Source: Sphingomonas sp. SORGH_AS_0879
GTDB lineage: Bacteria > Pseudomonadota > Alphaproteobacteria > Sphingomonadales > Sphingomonadaceae
Direction of reading: 5' to 3'
Assembly: GCF_030819175.1 (NCBI RefSeq)
Contig: NZ_JAUTBJ010000002.1
Coordinates: 1,622,001 to 1,686,000 of the forward strand
Length of the DNA: 64,000 bases
In this document: in pieces, positions 9,453 through 16,959 of the stretch
Layout of the letters: each line of letters starts with the position of its first letter
Position numbering within the stretch: the stretch's first letter is position 1
Notes under the pieces: model-generated
What the model was told of the DNA's origin: nothing
The model's input: the letters and a program-made list of their open reading frames with translations, nothing else
Database searches by the model: none
Program-made: the position numbers and the translations under genes

Positions 9453-9860
9453 ATGGTGTTGACCCTGACGGCCATGGCCCTTGCGGCGGCTGGCGTGAAT
9501 GCGGACTCGGTGGTCGGCCGCTGGCAGACCCAGACGCGCGGCGGCGTCGTCGAGATCCAGAAATGCGGCAATTCGGTGTGCGGTCGCATCCTGACCTCGG
9601 AAAAGCTGCGCACCAATCCGGCGCTGACCGACCAGGCCAATCGCGATCCCAAGCAGCGCAATCGCCCGCTCAAGAACCTGCTGATCCTGCAAGGCTTTTC
9701 GCAGGACGGCGCGGCCTGGAGCGGCGGCACCATCTACAATGCCGAGGATGGCAAGACCTATAGCGCCAAGCTGACCCCGGAAGGGCCGGACACGCTGAAG
9801 GTGCGCGGCTGCGTCTTCGTGCCGCTGTGCAAGACGCAGACCTGGACGCGTATCCGCTGA
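9453..9860 (+). CDS. DUF2147 domain secreted protein
   Basis: Small exported protein of 135 aa. The signal peptide MVLTLTAMALAAAGVNA is followed by a DUF2147 domain (residues about 20-135). That domain is recognisable by VGRWQTQTRGGVVEIQKC, CGRIL, KNLLILQGF, GGTIYNAEDGKTYSA and the closing LCKTQTWTR. Four Cys residues could form disulfides. The ATG at 9453 is chosen because AGGAG stands 6-8 bases upstream; the in-frame ATG at 9435 has no such site and would spoil the signal peptide. In other bacteria the domain is a small beta-barrel of unknown function. Here it is the first gene before a FadL porin and EtfBA, which suggests an envelope role in lipid uptake (inference). Confidence 0.85.
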   Translation: MVLTLTAMALAAAGVNADSVVGRWQTQTRGGVVEIQKCGNSVCGRILTSEKLRTNPALTDQANRDPKQRNRPLKNLLILQGFSQDGAAWSGGTIYNAEDGKTYSAKLTPEGPDTLKVRGCVFVPLCKTQTWTRIR

Positions 9861-9900
9861 TCCTTTGCCCAATCACGAAAATCCTTCGGGGAGTATGCTC

Positions 9901-11205
9901 ATGATGAAGTCGTTCAAGGCTCCGCTGCTAGCCACCGCCATCGCCTCTTCGTCCTTCGCCTTTGCGGGCGCGGCCTATGGTCAGGCCTTCTATCTTCAGG
10001 AACAGTCGACCCGTGGCCAGGGTCGCGCCTTTTCGGGTGAAGGCGCCGACACCGGCGCATCGTCGCTCTGGTGGAACCCGGCGTCGATCGCGGGCATGGA
10101 TCGCGGCGAGGCGGTGATCGGCGCATCGGCGATCATCCCCAAGGGCGATGTCGTCGATAGGGGCACGGTGATCGTACGTCCCGGCCAGCCCGCGCGACCC
10201 GTCGGTGGCAATGGGGTTTCCGGCGATCCGATCAATCGCGGCATCGTGCCGTCCGGCGCGGTCGCCTATCCGCTCAACGACCGGGTCGCGGTCGGCCTTG
10301 CCGTGACCTCGCCCTATAGCTTCACCACCGAATATGACGCGAACAGTTGGGCCCGGTACAGCGCGCTGAAGACCGAATTGCGCACCATCGACATCCAGCC
10401 TTCGGTCGGTATCGCGGTGCTCGACTGGCTGCGCGTCGGTGGCGCGCTGAACGTCGAATATACCAAGGCCGAATTGGGCAACGCGCTCCCCAATTTGTCG
10501 CCGCTGCTGGCCGATGGGTTTCAGCGGCTGAAGGGCGATGGCTGGGATCTGGGATGGACCGCCGGTGTGCAGCTTCACAATGACTGGGCGACCGTCGGCA
10601 TCAGCTACAAGTCGCGGATCAAGCATCAGTTGAAGGGCAGCCTGGAAGTGGGCGGGCTGCTGGGCCCGCTCGCGGCACAGAACCGGACGGTCGACGGCGC
10701 GACGGCGGAATTCTACACGCCTGCCCAGATCATCGTCGCGGGTCGCTTCCGCGCCACCGACAAGCTGACGCTGAACGCACAGGCGGTGCGGTTCACCTGG
10801 GCCGATTTCGACGCGATCCGCCTCGGCGCGCCGATCAACACCGCGATCCCGGAGAATTACAAGAACAGCTTCTCGCTGGCGGCCGGCTTTGACTATGCCG
10901 CCAATGAACGCCTGACCCTGCGTGCGGGTGTGCAGCGTGGCATTACTCCCACGCAGGACGGCAACCGCGACGCGCGCGTGCCGGATGCGAACCGCTGGAA
11001 CTACTCGATCGGCGGCTCGTACAAGGTGACGCCGCGCTTCACCCTGGATGCGGCTGGCAGCTATATCGACTTCGCCAATGCCAGCATCGATCGCCGTACC
11101 GCCGCCTATGCGGGCACAGCCGCGCAGACGCCGATCCTGACCTCGGGGCAGGTGCAGAACGCCCGCGCGTTCGTCGGGTCGATCGGTGGCCGCTTCAGCT
11201 TCTGA
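9901..11205 (+). CDS. fadL: FadL/OmpP1/TodX-family outer membrane fatty-acid transporter
   Basis: Outer-membrane beta-barrel for passive uptake of long-chain fatty acids or other hydrophobic compounds, 434 aa. A cleavable signal ([27 protein letters not shown]) precedes the family N-terminus [21 protein letters not shown]. This corresponds to the hatch that plugs the barrel, including SSLWWNPAS. The C-terminus SIGGRFSF ends in Phe as expected for barrel assembly. The start at 9901 has GGGGAG 7 bases upstream; the ATG at 9895 is too close to it. It lies 40 bases after the DUF2147 gene and 14 bases before etfB, so uptake and electron transfer are in one transcription unit. Confidence 0.92.
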   Translation: MMKSFKAPLLATAIASSSFAFAGAAYGQAFYLQEQSTRGQGRAFSGEGADTGASSLWWNPASIAGMDRGEAVIGASAIIPKGDVVDRGTVIVRPGQPARPVGGNGVSGDPINRGIVPSGAVAYPLNDRVAVGLAVTSPYSFTTEYDANSWARYSALKTELRTIDIQPSVGIAVLDWLRVGGALNVEYTKAELGNALPNLSPLLADGFQRLKGDGWDLGWTAGVQLHNDWATVGISYKSRIKHQLKGSLEVGGLLGPLAAQNRTVDGATAEFYTPAQIIVAGRFRATDKLTLNAQAVRFTWADFDAIRLGAPINTAIPENYKNSFSLAAGFDYAANERLTLRAGVQRGITPTQDGNRDARVPDANRWNYSIGGSYKVTPRFTLDAAGSYIDFANASIDRRTAAYAGTAAQTPILTSGQVQNARAFVGSIGGRFSF

Positions 11206-11219
11206 TTGAGAGAGTGGAT

Positions 11220-11969
11220 ATGAAGATCGTCGTGCCCGTGAAACGGGTGTTGGATTATAACGTGAAGCCGCGCGTGAAGGCGGACGGGACGGGCGTCGAT
11301 CTGGCGAACGTGAAGATGAGCATGAACCCGTTCGACGAGATCGCGGTGGAAGAGGCGATCCGGCTGAAGGAGAAGGGGGCGGCGACCGAGGTGGTCGTCG
11401 TCTCGATCGGCGAGCCCAAGGCGGCGGACACGCTGCGCACCGCGCTGGCGATGGGCGCGGACCGGGCGGTGCTGATCACCGCCGACCAGGCCCCCGAACC
11501 ACTCGGCGTCGCCAAGCTGCTCGCCAAGGTGGTCGAGGAGGAGCAGCCCGGCCTGGTGATCCTGGGCAAGCAGGCGATCGACGGCGACAACAACCAGACC
11601 GGCCAGATGCTGGCCGGGCTGCTCGGCTGGGCGCAGGGCACGTTCGCATCCAAGGTCGAGATCGACGGCCAGACCGCCAACGTCACCCGCGAGGTCGATG
11701 GCGGTTTGGAGACGGTGGCGCTGACGCTCCCCGCCATCGTGACGACCGACCTGCGCCTCAACGAGCCGCGCTATGCGTCGCTTCCGAACATCATGAAGGC
11801 CAAATCCAAGCCGATGGCGACCAAGACGGCGGCCGATTACGGCGTCGACATCGCCCCCCGGCTGACGATCACCCATGTCACCGAGCCGGGCAAGCGCCAG
11901 GCGGGCGTCAAGGTCGGCTCGGTCGATGAACTGGTCGAGAAACTCAAAGCACTGGGAGTGGCCAAGTGA
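11220..11969 (+). CDS. etfB: Electron transfer flavoprotein subunit beta
   Basis: Small subunit of the FAD/AMP heterodimer that accepts electrons from acyl-CoA dehydrogenases and hands them to ETF:quinone oxidoreductase. At 249 aa it has the expected length. Recognised by [20 protein letters not shown] at the N-terminus, [14 protein letters not shown], the AMP-binding region [14 protein letters not shown] and the ETF-beta signature around [23 protein letters not shown]. The start ATG at 11220 has GAGAGAG upstream; two extra codons from a GTG at 11214 are unlikely. Its stop overlaps the GTG start of etfA (GTGA), giving coupled synthesis of the two subunits. Confidence 0.96.
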   Translation: MKIVVPVKRVLDYNVKPRVKADGTGVDLANVKMSMNPFDEIAVEEAIRLKEKGAATEVVVVSIGEPKAADTLRTALAMGADRAVLITADQAPEPLGVAKLLAKVVEEEQPGLVILGKQAIDGDNNQTGQMLAGLLGWAQGTFASKVEIDGQTANVTREVDGGLETVALTLPAIVTTDLRLNEPRYASLPNIMKAKSKPMATKTAADYGVDIAPRLTITHVTEPGKRQAGVKVGSVDELVEKLKALGVAK

Positions 11970-12895
11970 AGACGCTGGTATGGGTCGAGCATGACGGCGG
12001 GTCCGTCAAGGATGCCACGCTGGCAACCGTCACGGCGGCGGCCAAGCTGGGCGAGGTCCACCTGATCGTCGCCGGTCAGGGCGTGGACGGTGTCGCGCAG
12101 GCCGCCGCCAAGATCGCCGGTGTGGGCAAGGTCCATGTCGCCGATGACGAGGCCTATGCCCATGCGCTGGCGGAGAATGTCGCACCGCTGGTGGCGAAGC
12201 TGATGGAGAGCCACGACGCCTTCCTCGCCCCGTCGACCACCACCGGCAAGAACATCGCGCCGCGTGTCGCCGCGCTGATCGACGTGATGCAGATCAGCGA
12301 CATCCTGTCGGTCGAGGGGCCGGACAGCTTCACCCGGCCCATCTATGCGGGCAACGCGATCGCGACGGTGAAGACCAGCGACAAGAAGCTGGTCCTGACG
12401 GTGCGCACCACCGCCTTCGAGAAGGCGGCGGCCGAGGGCGGCTCGGGCGAGGTCGAAGCCATCGCGTCCACCGGCGATGCCGGAAGCTCGCGCTTTGTCG
12501 GCGCGGAGAAGGCCGAGAACGCGCGGCCCGAACTGACCAGTGCCAAGGTCATCGTCTCGGGCGGTCGGGCGCTGGGCTCGGAGGAGCAGTTCCATGCGCT
12601 GATCGACCCGCTCGCCGACAAGCTGGGGGCCGCCGTGGGTGCGAGCCGCGCGGCGGTCGATGCGGGCTATGCCCCCAACGACTATCAGGTCGGGCAGACC
12701 GGCAAGATCGTCGCGCCGGAAGTCTATGTCGCGGTCGGCATCTCGGGCGCGATCCAGCATCTTGCCGGAATGAAGGATTCCAAGATCATCGTCGCGATCA
12801 ACAAGGACGAGGATGCCCCCATCTTCCAGGTCGCCGATATCGGCCTGGTCGGCGACCTCTTCACCGTCGTGCCGGAACTGACCGAAAAGGTCTGA
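11966..12895 (+). CDS. etfA: Electron transfer flavoprotein subunit alpha
   Basis: Large FAD-binding subunit of ETF, 309 aa. The N-terminal nucleotide-fold domain ([20 protein letters not shown]) is followed by the C-terminal FAD domain. This has [13 protein letters not shown], the [18 protein letters not shown] stretch and the alpha-subunit signature [20 protein letters not shown] with [18 protein letters not shown]. It starts with GTG inside the etfB stop. It ends the lipid-oxidation region; repeat B follows at once. Confidence 0.96.
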   Translation: MKTLVWVEHDGGSVKDATLATVTAAAKLGEVHLIVAGQGVDGVAQAAAKIAGVGKVHVADDEAYAHALAENVAPLVAKLMESHDAFLAPSTTTGKNIAPRVAALIDVMQISDILSVEGPDSFTRPIYAGNAIATVKTSDKKLVLTVRTTAFEKAAAEGGSGEVEAIASTGDAGSSRFVGAEKAENARPELTSAKVIVSGGRALGSEEQFHALIDPLADKLGAAVGASRAAVDAGYAPNDYQVGQTGKIVAPEVYVAVGISGAIQHLAGMKDSKIIVAINKDEDAPIFQVADIGLVGDLFTVVPELTEKV

Positions 12896-12902
12896 CGGAT
12901 CA

Positions 12903-13004
12903 TTCCTCCCCTGCACGGGGAGGTGGCAGGCTGAAGGCCTGACGGAGGGGGGATCGCCGCACGGGACGTACCCGGCGGCGAGCCCCCTCCACCTCCGCCC
13001 CGTG
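12903..13004. repeat. Composite palindromic repeat B
   Basis: Starts 8 bases after the etfA stop. The left hairpin is CCTCCCC-TGCA-CGGGGAGG. A second hairpin (GGCAGGCTGAAGGCCTGAC, near 12924-12942) leads to a GGAGGGGGG arm, answered on the right by CCCCCTCCACCTCC. This is the same layout as repeats A, C and D. A transcription end for the etf operon is likely. Nothing else is visible up to the LacI gene except small palindromes such as GGAAATTTCC at 13051-13060. Confidence 0.65.
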
Positions 13005-13089
13005 TCCATACCGCAGATACGAACGTTCTAATCCATGTAAGTTATGATGCGGAAATTTCCGTGCCAGCTTGTCGGACATGGGCCGCTAC

Positions 13090-13102
13090 GGTTAGCGTTA
13101 CC
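13090..13102. promoter_or_regulatory. Operator-like sequence before the first LacI gene
   Basis: GGTTAGCGTTACC sits immediately before the LacI start codon. GGT/ACC arms around a CG-containing centre resemble the GGTAACG-type half-sites bound by LacI-family proteins, so it may mediate autoregulation. The two halves are not perfectly symmetric, hence low confidence. Confidence 0.35.
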
Positions 13103-13104
13103 GG

Positions 13105-14154
13105 ATGAACGATAATATTTTGGAGGGAGGCGATCGTCGCATTCGCACGATCGCGGATCTGGCGCAGATGGCGGGGGTGTCTCCCGGCACGGTGTCGCGC
13201 GCCTTGGCGGGCAAATCGCTGGTCAATGCCGAAACGCGTGCGCGCATCCAGGCGCTGGCCGACCAGCATGGTTTTCGCCCCAACCAGATGGCCAGCCGGT
13301 TGCGCACGCGCCGTACCGGGGTGATCGGCATCGTCGTGCCGCTGGGGCATGAACGCCGCCAGCACTTGTCCGACCCCTTCTTCATGACGATGCTGGGCTA
13401 TCTGGCGGATGCCCTGACCGAAAACGGCTATGATGTGATGCTGTCGCGGGTCATTCCCGATGCGGTCGACTGGCTGGACCGGGTGGTGGACAGCGGCATG
13501 GTCGACGGCGTCCTGCTGATCGGCCAGTCGGACCAGTATGACGCGATCGAGCGGGTCGCCCGCCGGTATCGCCCGCTGGTCGCCTGGGGCGTGACCCTGC
13601 CGGATCAGGTTCATGCGGCGGTGGGCACCGACAATGCGCAGGGCGGTCTTCTGGCGGGCCAGCGGCTGATCGAGCGCGGATGCCGCCGTATCGCGTTCCT
13701 GGGCGATATCAGCGCGCCCGAAATCCGCCAGCGTCATGACGGCGTCGCCCGTGCCATGGCCCAGGCGGGGATGGAAGGCGCCCTGATGCAACTTGCCACC
13801 CATCTCGCCTCCGATGTGATGGAGCAGGAGATCGCGGCGCATATCGACGCGTTGCTGGAGCAGGGCGGGGGCACCATGCCGATCGACGGGATCGTGGCAG
13901 GGTCCGACATGATCGCGATGACGGCGGTGCGCGTGCTGGCCGACCGGGCCATCGCGGTGCCCGACGTCCTGCCCGTCATCGGTTATGACGACCTGCCGCT
14001 CGCCGCGCAGGCGGTGCCGCGCATCACGACCATTCGCCAGGATATCGCGGCGGGCGCGCGGGCTATGGTCGATGCGCTGTTCGTCCGGCTCCACGGCGGC
14101 GAGGCGGGCTCGGTGGTGCTGACCCCCGAGCTGATCCTCCGCGAAACCGCCTGA
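13105..14154 (+). CDS. LacI-family transcriptional regulator (paralogue 1)
   Basis: Sugar-responsive repressor of 349 aa. The N-terminal LacI helix-turn-helix is IADLAQMAGVSPGTVSRALAGKS (residues about 14-36) with the hinge helix NQMASRLRTRR. The periplasmic-binding-protein-like effector domain follows (GVIGIVVPLGHERRQ to the C-terminus, with GIVAGSDMIAM and VIGYDDLPLA). It is clearly paralogous to the protein at 25228-26250, with an almost identical recognition helix. It faces the GH68 sucrase gene tail to tail (24 bases apart). No clear Shine-Dalgarno sequence is seen, so the start could differ by a few codons. The effector is probably a sugar of the adjacent sucrose/fructoside locus (inference). 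Confidence 0.9.
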   Translation: MNDNILEGGDRRIRTIADLAQMAGVSPGTVSRALAGKSLVNAETRARIQALADQHGFRPNQMASRLRTRRTGVIGIVVPLGHERRQHLSDPFFMTMLGYLADALTENGYDVMLSRVIPDAVDWLDRVVDSGMVDGVLLIGQSDQYDAIERVARRYRPLVAWGVTLPDQVHAAVGTDNAQGGLLAGQRLIERGCRRIAFLGDISAPEIRQRHDGVARAMAQAGMEGALMQLATHLASDVMEQEIAAHIDALLEQGGGTMPIDGIVAGSDMIAMTAVRVLADRAIAVPDVLPVIGYDDLPLAAQAVPRITTIRQDIAAGARAMVDALFVRLHGGEAGSVVLTPELILRETA

Positions 14155-14178
14155 TCCCCTTCAAGGATCGGGCGAGGA

Positions 14179-15294
14179 TCAGGCGATCGTCACCCGCTCG
14201 CCGTCAAAGGCCAGTCGGAACCAGGGCGCGGCGGTCCCGCCGAAACGCTGGCGGCGCAGCGCGGGGTCGTCGCTCGCGTCGCGGCCCTGCAATCCCCAAT
14301 AATCGACGAAGCTGATGACGTCGCCCTCATAGGTGACCCACCAGCAATAGGCCTGGGTCGGCTCGTCCACGGGATTGCCCGCGACCAGTCCGGCGCCGTT
14401 GACCGGCCGCCAGGGCCCGTCGAAGCGGTCCGCGACCATGGCGTAGAGCCCGGTCGGCGCGTCCAGCCCGGGGGCGAAGCGCTTCGCTTGCGTCGACCAG
14501 AAGCAATAATAGAGGCCGTCGCGCAGGATGATATGGGGCCGCTCCAACTCGCTGTTGACGCCCAGCGCCTCGATCAGCGGCGGCTGGATGACCCAGCGTT
14601 CGCCCTCGCGCCTGGCGACGCCGACCACGCCGTCCAAATCCTGGCTCACCCAGCCCGCCGAGCCGACGAACAGCAGATACTCCGCCCCGTCCGCCGGATC
14701 GCGGAAATAGCCGGGATCGCGAAAGCCCTTGATGCCGCCATTCTCCGGCTCGGCCTGGTCGGCGACGATATAGTGATGGCCGTCCGCCGCGACGCTTTCG
14801 ACCGGCTCGCTCCAGCCTTCGGTGCGGGCTTCGTCGGCGAGGAAACGGCCCTGCGTCTCGAACAGGCGCTGCTCGAAGGTACGGGGACCGCCCCGCCGCC
14901 CGGAGGCGGTGAAGTACATGGTCAGCGTCGTGTCGTCCTCGCCCAGCACCGCCGAGCCCGACCATTCCCGGCTGCCCGGCGTGAAGCCATCGGCAAAGGT
15001 CACGCCATGGTCGCGCCAGCCGTCCGCGCCGTGGCTGGTCAGCCGGATGCGCGCCGCGTCGTGCCGCATCTCGGGATCGTCGAAGCGCGGCGTGGCGAGG
15101 AAGAACCACCAGCTCCGCCCCCCGAGAAAGGCGGTGCGGCCATCGGCATAGGCGATCTGCCACATGTCCCACAGGTCGTGATCGGGCAGGATCGGGACGA
15201 CATCGGCGGCGGTGAAGACGGGCAAGCGGGCGCGGCCTTGCGCGGCGATCCCGGCCAGCGCGTCGGCCGACCAATGGGCGGGAAGGGTCGTCAT
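14179..15294 (-). CDS. Glycoside hydrolase family 68 (sucrase / levansucrase-type fructosyl enzyme)
   Basis: Cleaves sucrose or related beta-fructosides and may transfer fructose. Length 371 aa, a compact GH68 five-bladed propeller. All three active-site acids can be placed: nucleophile Asp in LWDMWQ (about 42), transition-state stabiliser Asp in FRDPGYF (about 195) and acid/base Glu in SELERPHII (about 250). The REWSGSAVLG motif is also conserved. There is no signal peptide, so it probably acts inside the cell or leaves without one, as known for some Zymomonas GH68 enzymes. It lies 27 bases after the MFS permease gene in the same operon, which favours hydrolysis of imported sugar over levan synthesis. 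Confidence 0.9.
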   Translation of the reverse strand: MTTLPAHWSADALAGIAAQGRARLPVFTAADVVPILPDHDLWDMWQIAYADGRTAFLGGRSWWFFLATPRFDDPEMRHDAARIRLTSHGADGWRDHGVTFADGFTPGSREWSGSAVLGEDDTTLTMYFTASGRRGGPRTFEQRLFETQGRFLADEARTEGWSEPVESVAADGHHYIVADQAEPENGGIKGFRDPGYFRDPADGAEYLLFVGSAGWVSQDLDGVVGVARREGERWVIQPPLIEALGVNSELERPHIILRDGLYYCFWSTQAKRFAPGLDAPTGLYAMVADRFDGPWRPVNGAGLVAGNPVDEPTQAYCWWVTYEGDVISFVDYWGLQGRDASDDPALRRQRFGGTAAPWFRLAFDGERVTIA

Positions 15295-15321
15295 AATACC
15301 TCGGGAACGGATAGAGGGGGA

Positions 15322-16689
15322 TCAGGCTTGCGGGGCGGCGCCAAGCGGCAGGCCCTGCGGCCCGCGTGCGCGGACCGAGAAGACCGACACCGCCGCGAAC
15401 AGCATCAGCACGCCGCACAGGGTCAGCACGTTGCGCGGATCGCCGCCGAGCCAGCTTTGGTAGAACAGGGGCAGCGTCACTCCGAAGATCAGCATCGGAA
15501 TGACGATCATCATGTTGAAGATGCCCATATAGACGCCGGTCCGCTCCGGCGGGATCGATCCCGCCAGGATGACATAGGGGTTGCCCATCATGCTCGCCCA
15601 GCCCAGGCCGATGCCGATGGCGGGCAGGAACAGCATCGCCTTGCTCGTCATGTGCGGCATCGCGATCATGCCGATGCCGGTGATGACCAGGCAGAGCGCA
15701 TGGAGCGGCGCGGCGCCGATCCGCTTGGCGAGCGGCACCATCGCGAAGGCCGCGACAAAGGCGACGCCGTTGTAGAAGGCCGCGATCTCGCCATTGGTCA
15801 GGACGGCGGCATGGAACCCCGACGAGGTCACGTCGGCGGTGCCGTAGACCGAGCGGCCGATCGCGTAGATGACGTAATTCCAATAGGCCATCATGGCGTA
15901 CCACTGGAACAGGCTCATCAGCGCGAGCTTGCGCATCGGCAGCGGCATGGTGCGGATGGCGTCACCGATTTCCTTCAGGATCGCGCCGATCCCTTTGGGC
16001 GCGGCGGCGATGCGGGCGCGGTCCTCGGGAGTCATCGGCAATTCGGGCACCCGCCGGATCGACCAGACGATGGTGGCGAAGGACAGGACCGCGCCGATCA
16101 TGAAGACGACGCGCGCGGTATAGGGGATGTTGTGCCCGTCGACCCAGTCCGGGCTCATCCCCGCCCACACCAGGATCGACGGCGTCAGGAAGGCGAGCAT
16201 CTGCGCCAGGCCGGTAAAGGCGCTCTGCGTCAGGAAGCCGATATTATGCTGCGCCCCGTCCAGCCGGTCGGAAACATAGGCGCGGTACGGCTCCATGGTG
16301 ATGTTGTTGCCCGCGTCGAGGATCCAGAGCAGCGACACCGCCATCAGCACCGACGAACTGAGCGGCATGAAGAACAGCCCGAAGGCGCACAGCACCGCGC
16401 CGAACAGGAAATAGGGCGTGCGGCGACCCCAGCGGCTATCGGTCCGGTCGCTCATCGCACCGATCAGCGGCTGGATCAGCAGGCCCGTCATCGGCCCCGC
16501 AAGCTGCAGCAACGGAATCTGCGCCTCCGACGCGCCGAGATAGCTGTAGATCGGCGCCATATTCCCCTGCTGCAAACCGAAGCTGAATTGCAGGCCGAGA
16601 AAGCCGAGATTCATCTCCAGGATGCGGGCCAGCGACAGGCGGGGTTTGCGTGGTGCCATGGTTCCGGCGGCGGGGGTGGACGGGGTCAT
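15322..16689 (-). CDS. MFS sugar transporter (sucrose/SLC45-GPH-like)
   Basis: Inner-membrane permease of 455 aa with about 12 transmembrane helices. It has MNLGFLGLQFSFGLQQGNMAPIYSYLGA in helix 1-2 and the loop motif DRTDSRWGRRTPYF, which is typical of plant-type sucrose/H+ symporters and the GPH/SLC45 group. The start ATG at 16689 has GAGAGGA 8 bases upstream; a longer in-frame reading begins in the operator region and is not used. Immediately upstream is a LacI-type operator (16781-16792), and the GH68 sucrase follows in the operon. Sucrose or a similar fructoside is the likely substrate; maltose is an alternative known in the group. Confidence 0.88.
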   Translation of the reverse strand: MTPSTPAAGTMAPRKPRLSLARILEMNLGFLGLQFSFGLQQGNMAPIYSYLGASEAQIPLLQLAGPMTGLLIQPLIGAMSDRTDSRWGRRTPYFLFGAVLCAFGLFFMPLSSSVLMAVSLLWILDAGNNITMEPYRAYVSDRLDGAQHNIGFLTQSAFTGLAQMLAFLTPSILVWAGMSPDWVDGHNIPYTARVVFMIGAVLSFATIVWSIRRVPELPMTPEDRARIAAAPKGIGAILKEIGDAIRTMPLPMRKLALMSLFQWYAMMAYWNYVIYAIGRSVYGTADVTSSGFHAAVLTNGEIAAFYNGVAFVAAFAMVPLAKRIGAAPLHALCLVITGIGMIAMPHMTSKAMLFLPAIGIGLGWASMMGNPYVILAGSIPPERTGVYMGIFNMMIVIPMLIFGVTLPLFYQSWLGGDPRNVLTLCGVLMLFAAVSVFSVRARGPQGLPLGAAPQA

Positions 16690-16780
16690 GCGGGTCCTCT
16701 CGCACGCGGGGGTGTGGACCGTGTCTAGCGCCGGTTCGCCGCGTCGGAGGCTATCATGGCGCGATCGATAAGACATTGCA

Positions 16781-16792
16781 ACAAACGATTGC
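16781..16792. promoter_or_regulatory. LacI-type operator before the sugar permease operon
   Basis: ACAAACGATTGC, flanked by TTGCA and AATCG, matches 11 of 12 bases with GCAAACGATTGC at 22528-22539. It lies 92 bases before the permease start. The central CG and GCAA/TTGC arms are typical of LacI-family operators. Binding by one or both LacI paralogues in this window is inferred. The rest of 16690-16959 holds only a GAGAGGGG/CCTCT-type palindrome near 16920-16945. Confidence 0.6.
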
Positions 16793-16959
16793 AATCGACG
16801 CGACGAACGGCTGCTATGCCATCATTCCGTCCCTCCCCGGCGAAGGCCAGGGTTGATTGCCACCTGAGCCAGCGGTGCGCCAAGGCTGATCGACATTCCA
16901 ATATGGTCTTGTTTTCCCTCGCTCCTCTGAGAGGGGAGAGGGAAGGAGAGGGAGGAACG

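Noticed and set aside
13020..13060. Palindromes GAACGTTC and GGAAATTTCC as operators
   Set aside because: Both are short perfect palindromes in an AT-richer gap, but they do not match the other operators in the window and have no partner copies.
14488..16728. 746-codon open frame on the plus strand
   Set aside because: It lies antisense to the GH68 and permease genes, is extremely rich in Arg/His/Gln/Asp as expected from high-GC antisense reading, and shows no domain or start signal.
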